From the NCBI RefSeq assembly GCF_963169125.1, contig NC_084794.1, forward strand, positions 116,846,358 through 116,910,357: 64,000 nt of DNA, read 5' to 3'. Made by a program: the position numbers and the translations under genes. Below, one piece after another: positions 1-10,221 of this stretch (its first letter is position 1; each line of letters opens with the position of its first letter). Under the pieces are notes generated by a model, which did no database searches, was not told the origin of the DNA, and was given only the letters and a program-made list of their open reading frames with translations. The stretch is from Humulus lupulus (taxonomy: Eukaryota > Streptophyta > Magnoliopsida > Rosales > Cannabaceae).

Positions 1-9
1 ATGTTCTAG

Positions 10-222
10 AAAAATAACCACAAGGCAAACTTTGATTATTTACCAAAGCGTATGAAGCAGGCTGAGACAGCGAAGTGCATTGCTCGTCTTGAAGAGGAGA
101 CAGCTCAGGGATCCCCTAAGATTTCTTTGGCCATGGGCATTGAAGGCGTTGATAAGGGTGCTGATACCACAGTCGACCAGCAGCCTCAGCAAGATCCTCC
201 AATTGCTCCTGCTGCTTCTTAA
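10..222 (+). other. Tail of an ORF antisense to the Tat-A retrotransposon
   Basis: An open plus-strand frame ends in TAA at 220-222; an internal ATG at 52 would give 56 residues. The peptide is hydrophilic, with an acidic and glutamine/proline-rich C-terminus ending in PIAPAAS. I recognise no domain. It lies between the pol gene and the missing 3' LTR of Tat-A and runs against the element. Some Tat-lineage elements (for example Grande) are known to carry antisense genes in this interval, so it may be the end of such an ORF. It is short and could be chance. Confidence 0.3.
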
Positions 223-862
223 CTTTATTAATTTAATTTGTAACTAGGACACACAAACCACGGTTCGTGATGTCAAGACAATTTTTTGCTGTGTTGGCAG
301 CTTTTACTTTAAATTAACAATTACATCTGAGTAGAAACTGCTCACGATGTAAAATATTTTACTTCTTGATATTATAATATTTGCAATTTATTATAACATC
401 TGTTCGCATGACCGAACTTAGCATAGCACTTTGTTTTGATTTAACAAAATTTTGAAAAATACTCTAAGTACCGTAGTATGCTTTCCCTTATTTTGCTCGT
501 GTGTTTACATATGCCTGTTGATATGCTTTGCTTGCTTAGTACCTTATATGCCCCCCAAGTGATTGAGGAGCTTAAGGGCCTCGGTCACTTGCCAAGACCA
601 AGACTTATAAATAGTAATGAGCAAATGACAAAACAACACACGTAATGAGCAAATAGTTGTAATAAATACAATAATTGGCAAGAATAACTGGTTGCACACA
701 GTTCCTTTTATTTCTCATAATAAATGGACAATCGTGTCTGTATGAGTGATCAAAAATTTAATCTTACACTTATAAGCGATTAGTCATATGATTGACTAAC
801 CCTTGTTCATAAACTTGTAAAAAGTGAAATTAATACAAGCCAATTCTTTAAAAAGAATTGTT
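223..862. other. Tat-A 3' noncoding region
   Basis: No coding potential is visible. The stretch is AT-rich and contains a C-rich run (551-556, a G-run on the element's strand) in a context that resembles one downstream of pol in Tat-B (near 35393). This fits the long 3' noncoding region of Tat elements between pol and 3' LTR. Confidence 0.5.
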
Positions 863-1680
863 TTATTGATTATACTTGCATAGGTGTTCTCCATTCCAAT
901 AACTAGGAATGAGATCTCCATTTAAGCGAGCATGTTTATAGGTGCATGGTTGAAGGATTTCTTCAATTTGGTATGGACCTTCCCAATTAGGTCCGAGCAC
1001 GCCAGCAGCTTGTTCGCGGGGGTTGAAAAAGACTCTTCTAAGTACCAAATCTCCCACGTTAAATTTTCTTTCGCGTACTTTAGAGTTGAAATACCGAGCG
1101 ACCTTTTGTTGGTAAGCTGTTACTCGGAGTTGAGCTTGCTCACGCCTTTCGTCGACCAAATCCAAAGATTCCATTAATAACTGTCTATTAACACTCTGGT
1201 CGTATGCCAACCTTCTATGCGATGGTGGATGTAATTCAACAGGCAATAGGTTCATATACATAGGCCAAGGAAAATGGAGTATGGCCTTTTGCTATTTGAT
1301 GGGACGTTCTATACGACCAAAAGACTTCAGGTAATTGTTCTGGCCATGCCCCTTTCACTTCTTCAAGTCTTTTCTTCAGGGTATCCTTCAGTGTTTTGTT
1401 GACAGCTTCAACCTGTCTGCTTGCTTGCGGATGGGCTACTGAAGAAAAACTCTTGATAATCTCGTGCCTTTTGCAAAAATCTGTGAATAGATCACTATCA
1501 AATTGCATGCCATTATTTGAGACAATCTTTCTTGGAAACCCACAACGACACACAATGTTCTTGACCACAAAATGTGGTCGTTATTGTTACAATCGGTTCA
1601 ACTTCGGCTCACTTTGTGAAGTAGTCAACAGCAACCACAACATACTTGACATTGCATTTTCCCGTGGGTAAATACCCGAT
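863..1680 (-). pseudogene. Integrase of Tat-A (core and C-terminal part), broken
   Basis: Two overlapping minus-strand frames (1236-1568 and 863-1261) encode the integrase core and its C-terminal part. The core contains SNNGMQF, where functional relatives have SDNG, so the second catalytic aspartate is asparagine. The glutamate in the motif QVEAVNK is present. The C-terminal frame has the conserved VGDLVLRRV and NWEGPYQIEE blocks of gypsy integrases. A frameshift near 1240-1260 separates the two parts. The first catalytic aspartate falls in a degraded region near 1690. Integrase would join element cDNA to chromosomal DNA; this copy cannot. Confidence 0.82.
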
Positions 1681-1722
1681 CAAATCTATTCCCCACACTG
1701 CGAATGGCCACAGACTCTGCAT

Positions 1723-2370
1723 CTATTTTGGATCATTAGGGGTTGTTCGTGATATCTTGGAAAACCTCTGGCACTTGTCACACTTTTGAACAAAATCCAC
1801 AAAGTCTTCATTCATCGTTTGCCAAAAGTATCCTTGCCTTAGGATCTTTTTTGAGTCCATTGGCAGCACTCCATGTTCTAAGTATTCAATGAAGGGTGTC
1901 ATCCATGTGTTTGTTGCTTGAATTACTAGGGAAGACTCTTCTGCTTGAATGCTTGGTGCAGACAAATGTTCAACTGTATTCAAGGTGTCAGCATCCTTCA
2001 TGCTTGCTAACTTGTCCAAAGCATCTACATTTGAGTTTTGGTCGCGAGGTACTTGCTGGAGAGTATACTTTTCGAACTGTACCAATAAGTCATTTTCCTT
2101 GTTCAAGTAAGCAACCATCTTCAGACCCCTGGGTTGATATTCTCCATTAATTTGATTAACCACTAACTGGGAGTCACAATAGATTTCAAGTGAATTTATG
2201 TCCATATCCTTGGCTAATCTTAATCTTGCGAGTAGAGCTTCATATTCGGCTTCGTTATTGGACACCGTGAAGTCGAATCTAATTGCACAGTGAAATCGAT
2301 GTCCTTCAGGTGTGATTAAGATCAAACCTGCTCCAACATTGTGCTCATTGGAAGAGCCATCTATGAACAA
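1723..2370 (-). pseudogene. Second (archaeal-type) RNase H and integrase zinc region of Tat-A
   Basis: The 215-residue frame starts FIDGSSNEHNVGAG and carries NNEAEYEALLARLRLA and IYCDSQLVVNQI, the three conserved blocks of the archaeal-type RNase H that Tat elements acquired in addition to their own RNase H. The C-terminus holds CDKCQRFSKISR, the end of the HHCC zinc-binding region that begins integrase. The histidine half of that region and a linker are shortened compared with Tat-B (36500-36760), which suggests an internal deletion. Confidence 0.85.
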
Positions 2371-2424
2371 CTTCCAGGAAGGAGTTTGGTTTTGGAGTTT
2401 AGACTCTTCAATCGGCTCATTATC

Positions 2425-3672
2425 CTAGAGCCCAGTAAACTCTGCGACAAAATCTACTAGAGTTTGTCCCTTCACAGCTGCTTGTGGTGAGTAAGAAATA
2501 TCAAACTGTCCAAGTTTAACTGCCCATTTCAACAATCGACCGACGGCTTCTGGTTTCTGCAGGACTTGCCGTAGTGGCTGGTCGGTGAGTACGACGATGG
2601 GATGAGCTTGGAAGTATGGTCGCAACTTTCTGGAGGCTAAAATCAAGCAATAGGCTAATTTTTCAATGGGCAGATATCACAGTTCTGCTCCTATTAGCCT
2701 CTTGCTTATATAATACACAACTTTTTGAACATGTTCCTCCTCTCTGATCAGGACAGCGCTAGCAACATACTCGGTGACAGCCAGATAGATGAAGAAAGTT
2801 TCTTTCTCGACCAGTTTGGACAAAATCAGTGATTACAACATATGAGACTTCAGAGCCTGGAAGGCCTGCTTGCATTCTTCCGTCCACTCAAATTTCTTAT
2901 TGCCCCTAAGTAGATTAAAAAATGGAACACACTTGTCCGTTGATTTGGAAATAAATCTACTTAAAGCAGCAATCCTCCTAGTTAGACTCTGAACATCTTT
3001 TATTTTTGTTGGCAACTTCATCTCGATTAGAACCTTGATCTTTTCAGGATTAGCCTCGATACCTCATGAGTTCACTATGAATCCCAAAAATTTCCCCGAT
3101 CCAACTCCAAATGAACACTTAAGGGGATTCAGCTTCATCTGTTATTTGTTTAAGATATTGAAGCACTCTTGCAAATCCCGAATGTGTTATTCTGCCTTCT
3201 TTGACTTAACTAGCATGTCATCAACATATACCTCCATGTTAACACCGATCAGTTCTTTGAACATGTGATTGAATAGTCGCTGGTAATTCGCACCAGCGTT
3301 TTTCAAACCGAAGGGCATTACTTTGTAATAGTAACGCCCTATATCGATCCGAAAGCTAGTGTTATCCTCATCAGGTGGGTGCATACTGATCTGATTATAT
3401 CCAGAATATGCATCCATGAATGATATGATCTTGTGCCCAGATGTGGCATCGACCAGCTGGTCGATCCTTGGGAGTGGGAAACAATCCTTTGAGCAGGCTT
3501 TATTGAGGTCTGTGAAATCCACGCATGTTCTCCACTTGCCATTCAGCTTGAGAACTAGCACGGGATTAGAGACCCACGATGGATAAAACGCTACCCTGAT
3601 GAATCTGTTCTCCTTTAGATTCTCGACTTCTTTTTTTAACGCTTTTGATCTATCTTTGTCGAGCAGTCTCAT
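2425..3672 (-). pseudogene. Reverse transcriptase and RNase H of Tat-A, broken
   Basis: Three consecutive minus-strand pieces (3187-3672, 2833-3021, 2425-2646) cover reverse transcriptase and the start of its own RNase H. The catalytic motif YVDDMLVK is intact and FMDAYSGYNQI and MPFGLKNAGA are readable. Frameshifts or stops lie near 3187-3021, 2833 and 2647. The RNase H half contains VLTDQPLRQVLQKPE. The nearest relative in the window is Tat-B (37400-38700), which is far better preserved. Confidence 0.87.
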
Positions 3673-4019
3673 TTTCTATTGTACTGGTGGAAAACTTTTA
3701 TCTATGTTCAAGACATGGATGATAACGATTGGGTCAATCCCAACCATATCTTTATGCGACCAGGCAAACACCTCCTGGTTCTTCTTCAAAAATTCCACCA
3801 GTTTTTGCTTTGTTGTTGTTTCTAAGTTCTTACCGACTTTCACAACCCTGGTCGGATCTGACTCATCAAGATGGACCTCCTCGAGGTCCTCGACTGGTCC
3901 TACATCTTCTTCAAAATCCCCAAAGCGAGGATTTAAATCCCTACCCTCACTTTGGGCAACACCCTATTTGGTAACCTGCTCACCTAATTGGGCTTGTACC
4001 TTTTTAGCCAATAGCAACC

Positions 4020-4303
4020 CTTTCTCAGCTCCTTCTCTCGATCCAACCCTTTTCACCTAGGTAATCGAGCAATTATAGCATTCCCAAGCTTCTTATTGGT
4101 TTACCAACATGCATCCTACCCCTGCATTAGTTGGAAACTTCATGGCAAGGTGCCAGACCGAGGTCACAACTCGCATGTCGACTAGAATAGGCCTTCCAAT
4201 CACAACATTATATGTAGAAGGACAATCAACTACTATAAAAGTAGTAAGTAATATCCTATTTGCAGGTGCAGTTCCTGCTGTGACCGGAAGCCTAATCGAC
4301 CCC
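4020..4303 (-). pseudogene. Protease of Tat-A, C-terminal piece cut by CACTA-1
   Basis: On the minus strand this reads through a protease-like segment with a TTFIVVDCPSTYNVVIGRP block, matching the Tat-B block SNFVVVDCASAFNAVLGRP. The N-terminal piece, including the active-site region, is 25.6 kb away at 29896-30041. The break is exactly at the CACTA-1 boundary. Confidence 0.78.
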
Positions 4304-4440
4304 CACTACAACAATATTTAATATATATTGCATTAAAGAATAGCATATATTTAGAAGTGCTATTATTGTTGTGGGATTAAAAATACACGGAAGACATATT
4401 TTGGCGCCATATGAATAAAACTCAGGCGCCAAAATGAATT
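4304..4440. repeat. Left terminus of CACTA-1
   Basis: This end begins CACTACAACAATATT and has a subterminal stretch with AGAAGTGCTATTATTG, resembling AGAAGTGTTATCAATAG near the right end (29829-29845). Such subterminal repeats are where CACTA TNP1-type proteins bind in characterised elements. Confidence 0.65.
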
Positions 4441-4572
4441 TTTTTTTGTTAGTCTCATCTGGCAAATCCCTAAATCTAAGTTACCCGAAAGATTTCTCTC
4501 AGCCTCCATCTCTCACTCACGAAGACTCACTCCGCCCTCTCCGCCCTCACGAAGTCTCTCTCTCGTATTTCT

Positions 4573-5724
4573 CCTGAAGATGAACCCAAGTGTCCGGTCA
4601 TCATTTTCATCAATTCCAAAAGTGGAGGCCAACTTGGTGGTGATCTTCTTGTGACCTATAGGTCTCTTCTCAATGAAAACCAGGTATATTTATATACCCC
4701 TTATATATAAATTGTGTTTGTGTGTGTGAGTGTGATGTTGATTTGGAAGATGCTAATTTTCTTCAGGTTTTTTATTTGGGGGAAGAAGGTCCGGATAAGA
4801 TTTTGCGCCGAATTTATGTTAATCTTGCAAAGTTGCAGAGGGAAGGAGATAAGTTTGCCACTCATATCCAGGAGAACTTGAGATTAATTGTGAGTTTTTG
4901 TTAAAAAATTTAGTCTTACCCTTTATGATGATATAATATTATATAGAATATGATGACTCTTTTTAAATTTGTAATTGGAGAGTTGACATGTATTTTGCTC
5001 TCTTCAGGTTGCAGGTGGTGATGGAACCACAGGGTGGCTTCTTGGAGTTGTTTCTGATCTCAAGTTATCTCATCCACCAGCAATTGCAACAGTGCCCTTA
5101 GGAACAGGAAACAATCTTCCATTTGCATTTGGTTGGGTAGGAAGAACATGAACATTTCAAATCACTTCTACTTGTTCATTATACCTGTTAAAGCTTTCTT
5201 TACCGATTCAGAGATATATACATATATATATGTATATATCGTTGTGGCATATCCTTTCATCTTGTTTTGACTCATAAGCCACTTCTTGATGGTATGTTTG
5301 ATGTTGAGCTGAATCTTTTAATGTTAAAACCCCTGAAAAAGTGTTGATATTCACATTTACTGAAAAAAAATCATACTTTATTTAAGCTACTGAGTACAGA
5401 AACTATTTTCATTTACCGTGTTATGAACTTCAGTTTAATCAGTAGCCATATTAATTGGTGCTACAGGGGAAGAAAAATCCTGGGACAGATGAAAATGCGG
5501 TAAAGTCATTTTTGCGTCAAGTAATGGATGCTAAGGAAATGAAAATCGACAGGTCAGAGCAGTTGTTACTTTCTTTAGCACTTATTTTTTTTTCTATGAA
5601 ATCTTCTGTCGTTCTCAGTTGTAGGTACTAATTGTTGTTCCCTATTTGATTGTGAATAGTTGGCATATTATGATGAGGATGCGGGCTCCAAAAGAAGGTC
5701 CATGTGACCCTATTGCTCCTCTGA
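4573..5724 (+). pseudogene. Captured diacylglycerol kinase fragment (five exons)
   Basis: Five exons with canonical splice sites can be read: 4573-4683, 4767-4889, 5008-5136, 5467-5552 and 5660 to about 5724. They encode the N-terminal catalytic domain of a plant diacylglycerol kinase, which phosphorylates diacylglycerol to phosphatidic acid. Recognised blocks are [12 protein letters not shown] in exon 1, [13 protein letters not shown] (the ATP-binding GGDGT motif) and [14 protein letters not shown] in exon 3, and WHIMMRMRAPKEG in exon 5. The arrangement is most like the Arabidopsis DGK5 group. Exon phases join cleanly. Similarity stops after DPIAPL at about 5722, where the frame runs into unrelated sequence and a stop. 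The accessory domain and C-terminal half are missing. A CT-rich stretch at 4485-4570 looks like a captured 5' UTR. Confidence 0.85.
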
Positions 5725-5836
5725 AATGGATATTTTTTGCTTGCTGTTATATGAATGTTTCTCTTCTTATTCAGGCTTGCTTATTCACGAGGTAGCCAAT
5801 ATACTTAGCAGTTATTTTCTATTTTATTTATGTGTC

Positions 5837-6741
5837 TTTGTTCCTTGCTTTGATTTTGCATTTATGTGATAGATTGCAAAACCTTGTTATGTGCAAGCTA
5901 AAAATCAAGGATTCAATATCACAATGGAGTGATTTCTATGACACATGGGTCCTTTTTTTAACTTTTAAAACAATTGCATCAGCATGTGACACTTGTTGAA
6001 CTAAAAACTTTCCCTCTTGTTTAAAGATTCAGAGTGTATTTTTTTTTTTTCATTATGCTTGTAAGTTTAAAAATTGGGATGGCAATCAGGTGTTTAATGG
6101 AGTTGTTGATAAAAATTCAGGGTTGTTTTTAAGCTTTCCTTGGTTCTATTTATGTTTTGTTATGACTTGTTTAGATTGAGAATTTAGGTTTTGGGATTTT
6201 GAAAAATGGTTTCGCTATCTCATTCTCTAGTTGTAATTCTGAAAAACCAGTTTCAGATCTTCTTTGGATGCTGATTCAAGTGACATGCATTTGTTTTGTT
6301 CAAACTGAAATCAAAATCGTATTGAAAAACACAATATTATGTTATACAAATCTTTTTACTGAATTCCAAATAAAATAGAACATGAATAACTTGTATAGGG
6401 TAATTTAATGTGCTCTCGGCTTTATTTTGTTTTCATGGGAGTTTTTGATGTTGGTTCTTTGCTAGGCACTTATTTTTGCAAAAGAATTAGCTATGCCTGG
6501 AAATGGAGAGAAAGAGTCAAATTTGAGCAAGAAAAACGCTCACAAACTCAATGATTTATAAGGTAATTTCTCAGTTTTTGTTGGAATAAATTAATAAACA
6601 GCAAGCCATTTTAGCTTTTGATGTTCATTACTTAATTGGTATAACTAATGAGAATACATGACAAACTTCTATATCTGTCTTTGTTCCTTGCTTTTATTTT
6701 GCATTTATGTGATAGATTGCAAAACCTTGTTATGTGCATAG
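5837..6741. repeat. Pair of about 65-bp direct repeats inside CACTA-1
   Basis: The sequence around 5837-5904 recurs almost unchanged at 6677-6741, sharing TGTCTTTGTTCCTTGCTTT and ATAGATTGCAAAACCTTG. The copies flank about 770 bp of unassigned AT-rich DNA between the DGK and UPRT fragments. This may mark a duplication at a capture junction. Confidence 0.7.
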
Positions 6742-6834
6742 AGGGAATCATATATTTTGAGAATGGTTTATTTATGGTTTTGCATTTTGAGAATGGGATT
6801 AGTCAATGAGTAATGATCTTGAAATTATTACCAG

Positions 6835-7718
6835 GTCGTTGAGCATGGTCTGGGACATTTTCCATTTACAGAAAAACAGGTGGTCACTCCAACTGGTAAG
6901 CTGACAGTCAAATGGAATTTTTTAGTTCTTTGTCCCTTTCAGTTTTCTGTTTTCATTTTTAATGGGTTCCTTCAGCTTATATGTGAAAAATTACTTATCA
7001 TATTGTAACTTTTCCTTTTTTCTTTTTTTAAACAGGAAAATTTTTAGCATATGAGTAACATTAGCTTCTTGTCTGAATGTGAGGGCATTAACTGTTTAGC
7101 CTCAACAATTAAGTGCCACTACTCATATTAGAAAAGCAAAGCATATGTCAGTATTGCAAATCTTTAAAAAGGAAAATCTAATATTAACTGTCCTAATATG
7201 ACAGTTTAGGACCCATGCTTCATATGCATGTTTGCTGTTCAAAGACTAAAGTTAGTTTATGCTATATAGATGATACCTTCATTATTTTGTTTTCTTTTTC
7301 TAATTTTGATTTCGCTAAGAGAGTCCAATTTCTTGAAACTGTAATTGCTGATAGCTAATTTACATCTCCTGTCTTTCGCAGAGTCCGTGTATACTGGTGT
7401 AGATTTCTGTAAGAGATTATGTGGTGTGTCTATAATCAGGAGGTAATTTCGCAAAGCAATTATGGCATGTGTTTTTTTGTCAGTTTTTCATATAAATTTT
7501 ATATTTGGAAGCAAACTCTAGAGGATTTCTATTCTTGGGCCAAAAAATAAGATTCAAAGTTGTAATTTTTCACAATGTACTAATTCGATATATTCTCATT
7601 GCACACTTATTCTTGTCATTACAGCGGTGAGAGTATGGAGAATGCTCTGAGAGCATGTTGTAAGGGAATCAATATTGGGAAAATTCTAATCCACAGAAAA
7701 GGAGACAATGGCCAGCAG
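6835..7718 (+). pseudogene. Captured uridine kinase/uracil phosphoribosyltransferase fragment
   Basis: Three exons, 6835-6895, 7382-7442 and 7625-7718, join in phase. They encode the start of the uracil phosphoribosyltransferase domain of the plant uridine kinase-like (UKL) family, which salvages uracil to UMP. Diagnostic blocks are VEHGLGHFPFTEKQVVTPTG, SVYTGVDFCKRLCGVS and RSGESMENALRACCKG, then KILIHRKGDNGQQ. The uridine kinase half upstream and the PRPP-binding end downstream are absent. At the first exon junction a glutamate codon (GAG) stands where the family has glycine. Not part of a working gene. Confidence 0.85.
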
Positions 7719-8146
7719 GTTTCGATTCCCTCTATTCTAATCATCTTTTTTATTTCTATTTAATGTTATAAACATTTCCAAGTCTATACTTTACATTTAT
7801 TCAATAAGACCAAATAAGAAAAGAAGAAGAAAGAAAAAAGTCTACTATTCTTAAAGATTATAAAAATCTGAAATCATCAATTACTGAAGTCTACATATTT
7901 TATATTTATTACACTCTTTGTTTCAAGGATGGAATCATAAAACTATACAATTAATTTCAGTCACGTGAAAATGATGATTTTTTTGGACATTTGAGTTGGA
8001 ATATGATTCTTTATGTTAAGTTTGAACCATTAATGAATATAGTTTTATTTTGTCTCTCCATCTTTTTACTGTCAATTCTAAGTGCATTTTGTTTGCTTTG
8101 TTGCTAAAATTCAATTAATACACTGTTTCATATTGCATTTTTACAG

Positions 8147-8235
8147 ATCAAAAACTCACAAGCCAGGTCCATGAAATTTTTGGACGAATTAACGGCAGAT
8201 TTGGAACATTGACAGCTATTCCAATACATCACTTG
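8147..8235 (+). pseudogene. Captured trehalose-6-phosphate synthase exon
   Basis: A single exon bounded by ACAG and GTTCG reads VHEIFGRINGRFGTLTA followed by IPIHHL. This is a conserved segment of the glycosyltransferase domain of class I plant trehalose-6-phosphate synthase (TPS1-like), which makes trehalose-6-phosphate from UDP-glucose and glucose-6-phosphate. The preceding UPRT exon ends 430 bp upstream, so two unrelated genes lie in tandem in the same orientation. No other TPS exon was found nearby. Confidence 0.8.
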
Positions 8236-9530
8236 GTTCGTTTATGGCCATCTTAGTCAGTAATTACTATATGAATGGACAATTTATATCTCACTATATT
8301 CTTTTTGGGCTATTTGGTATTTGGACAAATGTTTTAAGTGTTGTTGACAGTTGTGTATACTGAACCGTATCTTATCATTGTTAGATTAAGCAATCACTCT
8401 TTTAGACACAATGGTTCTATATTTCAAATGGTATAGGCTTACCTGGTACGATTAAAATAGGACCTTGACAGTGTTAAGCTTGGTATAGATCACATCAGTG
8501 ACCCATCTATGTGGTATCTTAATGAGTAGGTGACATCAGTGTGCCCCATCTTTGTTTTTTTCTTGAATTGAACCTCAGTTTCTCATGCCAGTGCGTCAAC
8601 TATCTAATGCATTTGAACAATCTAACATTTTCTTTGCTTGAATTTTTTTAGTGTAAAAGTTGAATTTGTCAGATTAGTCTTAGTGTCAAGTAATATTCTA
8701 AGGGAAAAAATGTGGTAACCACTTAACAACCCTGCTTACAGACCTAGGTATTAGCATTTGATTAGAGTTTGTCGTGACTCTTTTTCGGTTCCTTATCTCA
8801 CCTTTAAAGGACAATCACCACCAAAGTGTTACCTCATTAAATTATCATACTTTTTTTTTAGTTATTTAAATTAAGGGTGAGGAAATACCATTATATCACT
8901 ACCACATCAATAATTGACGATTTTTTTATCTCAATTGTAAACTTGAAAAACTTGGTTATGCATCTTGTGATCACTGCAAAATTGTTCCGTGCAATTAGCT
9001 TCCTATTCATTATCAAAGAATTCATATTGTAGCACTTTTTTTAAATTTTCTTTATGAACATAGCTTAGCTATTAGACGAATTTATGTAATGGAGAGTTTT
9101 ATTGTGGGTCAAATTTATATAATTCACGGCTCAAGTAAATGTCTGGGTGAATTGTACAAAAGAGAAAAAGCTAACTTTTCATTCCCCTGTGAGAAGTAAA
9201 TGGCTGTTTCTATTTATTTCTTTCTCAATTTAGTTTTTCTGCTGCTTTTGCTACCTCTTGTCGTTGTATTTAAGAGTTTTGTTGTTCTTTTTATTTTGTG
9301 AGCTCTAGTTTCCAAGGACTCTATAGCGGGTTTGGATAGTTTCTTGGTTGTAAGAGTTGTAATTTTTTTTAATGATGACTCCTAATTAAAGGTCGAATGA
9401 TGTTGATAGTTTATTAATTGGTATGTAAATTTGCTTTCATTTTAGTGGCTTCATTGGATTTCAAATTGGAAGGAACTTTATTTGTAGCAGTTTGCAAGAG
9501 GTATGTTCTCTTTTCTTTTTGTTAAAATAT
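8236..9530. other. Unassigned AT-rich interior of CACTA-1
   Basis: No ORF, recognisable exon or LTR was found. The stretch may be captured intron sequence or CACTA interior. Confidence 0.5.
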
Positions 9531-9539
9531 TTTGCAAAT

Positions 9540-9790
9540 GTTAGAGGAGTTTAAATATCTTAGATATTCATCCATAGTGAAGTAGGTCCTCAAATTATTA
9601 TTATTATTGTGTGCTGCGGTGATAACAGAAGGTTGAGAATTTGTGTGTCTTAGTGAAGTAGGTTCTGAGAAATTTGTGTGCTGCGGCGAGATAAGGAAGA
9701 AAACTTGTGTGTTGTTTGAATATTTTGAATTGATAATGATTGATGGTTGGTTAATAAATATGGCTGAAATGTTTTCTGATTTTCTGTTAG
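9540..9790 (+). repeat. CACTA interior segment shared with CACTA-2
   Basis: About 220 bp here match 59255-59480 in CACTA-2 in the same orientation, including ATTCATCCATAGTGAAGTAG and GTGTGCTG-GGTGATAAC-type blocks. Within each copy a unit of about 80 bp starting AGTGAAGTAGG occurs twice. The shared segment links the two CACTA elements although their termini differ. Confidence 0.75.
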
Positions 9791-10221
9791 TTATTTGATG
9801 TATATCTAATAAACTTCAAAAACTCACATAAATTTGAAAGTAGAATCCAAACCCATGTGGAGAAATGTATTAGAATAATTATAAAAATAGCTTCTTGCAA
9901 TTCAAAAACTTGGGTAATAACATGTAAAAGATTTTTTAATGCAAGGCCAGTACATAATTTTTTTTAGTTTGAATATATACATCAAAAACCAAATACAAAA
10001 GAAAGAGTAACATCTCATTAACAAAAGAACTATTTATGAGAAAAGGAAAAAAAAAATCAATTGGAATATGATACAGGTTCTAGGCAACATGTAATTAGTA
10101 ATAACCCCAAAAAGATTATACTACTCCTCTCAAGATGTATTGTAACTCACATGATATAGATAACAAAATTCTGAAACCTCAATGAAAAACATAATAACAT
10201 CTTTAATATGCATATTTTTTA
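9791..10221. other. Unassigned sequence left of truncated Athila-1
   Basis: AT-rich, with no coding signal. Similarity to Athila-2 stops at about 10222, so this should be CACTA-1 interior or deletion-junction sequence. Confidence 0.4.

Larger units (their letters stand above)
1..4303 (-). mobile_element. Tat-A: 3' part of a split Tat-lineage Ty3/gypsy element
   Basis: This stretch holds, on the minus strand, the end of protease, reverse transcriptase, RNase H, a second archaeal-type RNase H and integrase. That order, with the extra RNase H, is diagnostic of the Tat lineage. The coding frame is broken many times, so the copy is dead. Its 5' half is at 29893-33134. The protease coding sequence stops at 4303 and resumes at 29893, on either side of CACTA-1. 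The 3' LTR would lie left of base 1 and is outside the window, so the target duplication cannot be checked. Confidence 0.88.

Noticed and set aside
3599..4060. A 153-residue plus-strand ORF rich in serine
   Set aside because: It is antisense to the Tat-A reverse transcriptase and protease linker and has no features of its own.
4573..8235. A functional diacylglycerol kinase gene
   Set aside because: Only the N-terminal part of the catalytic domain is present and the next exons belong to UPRT and TPS.
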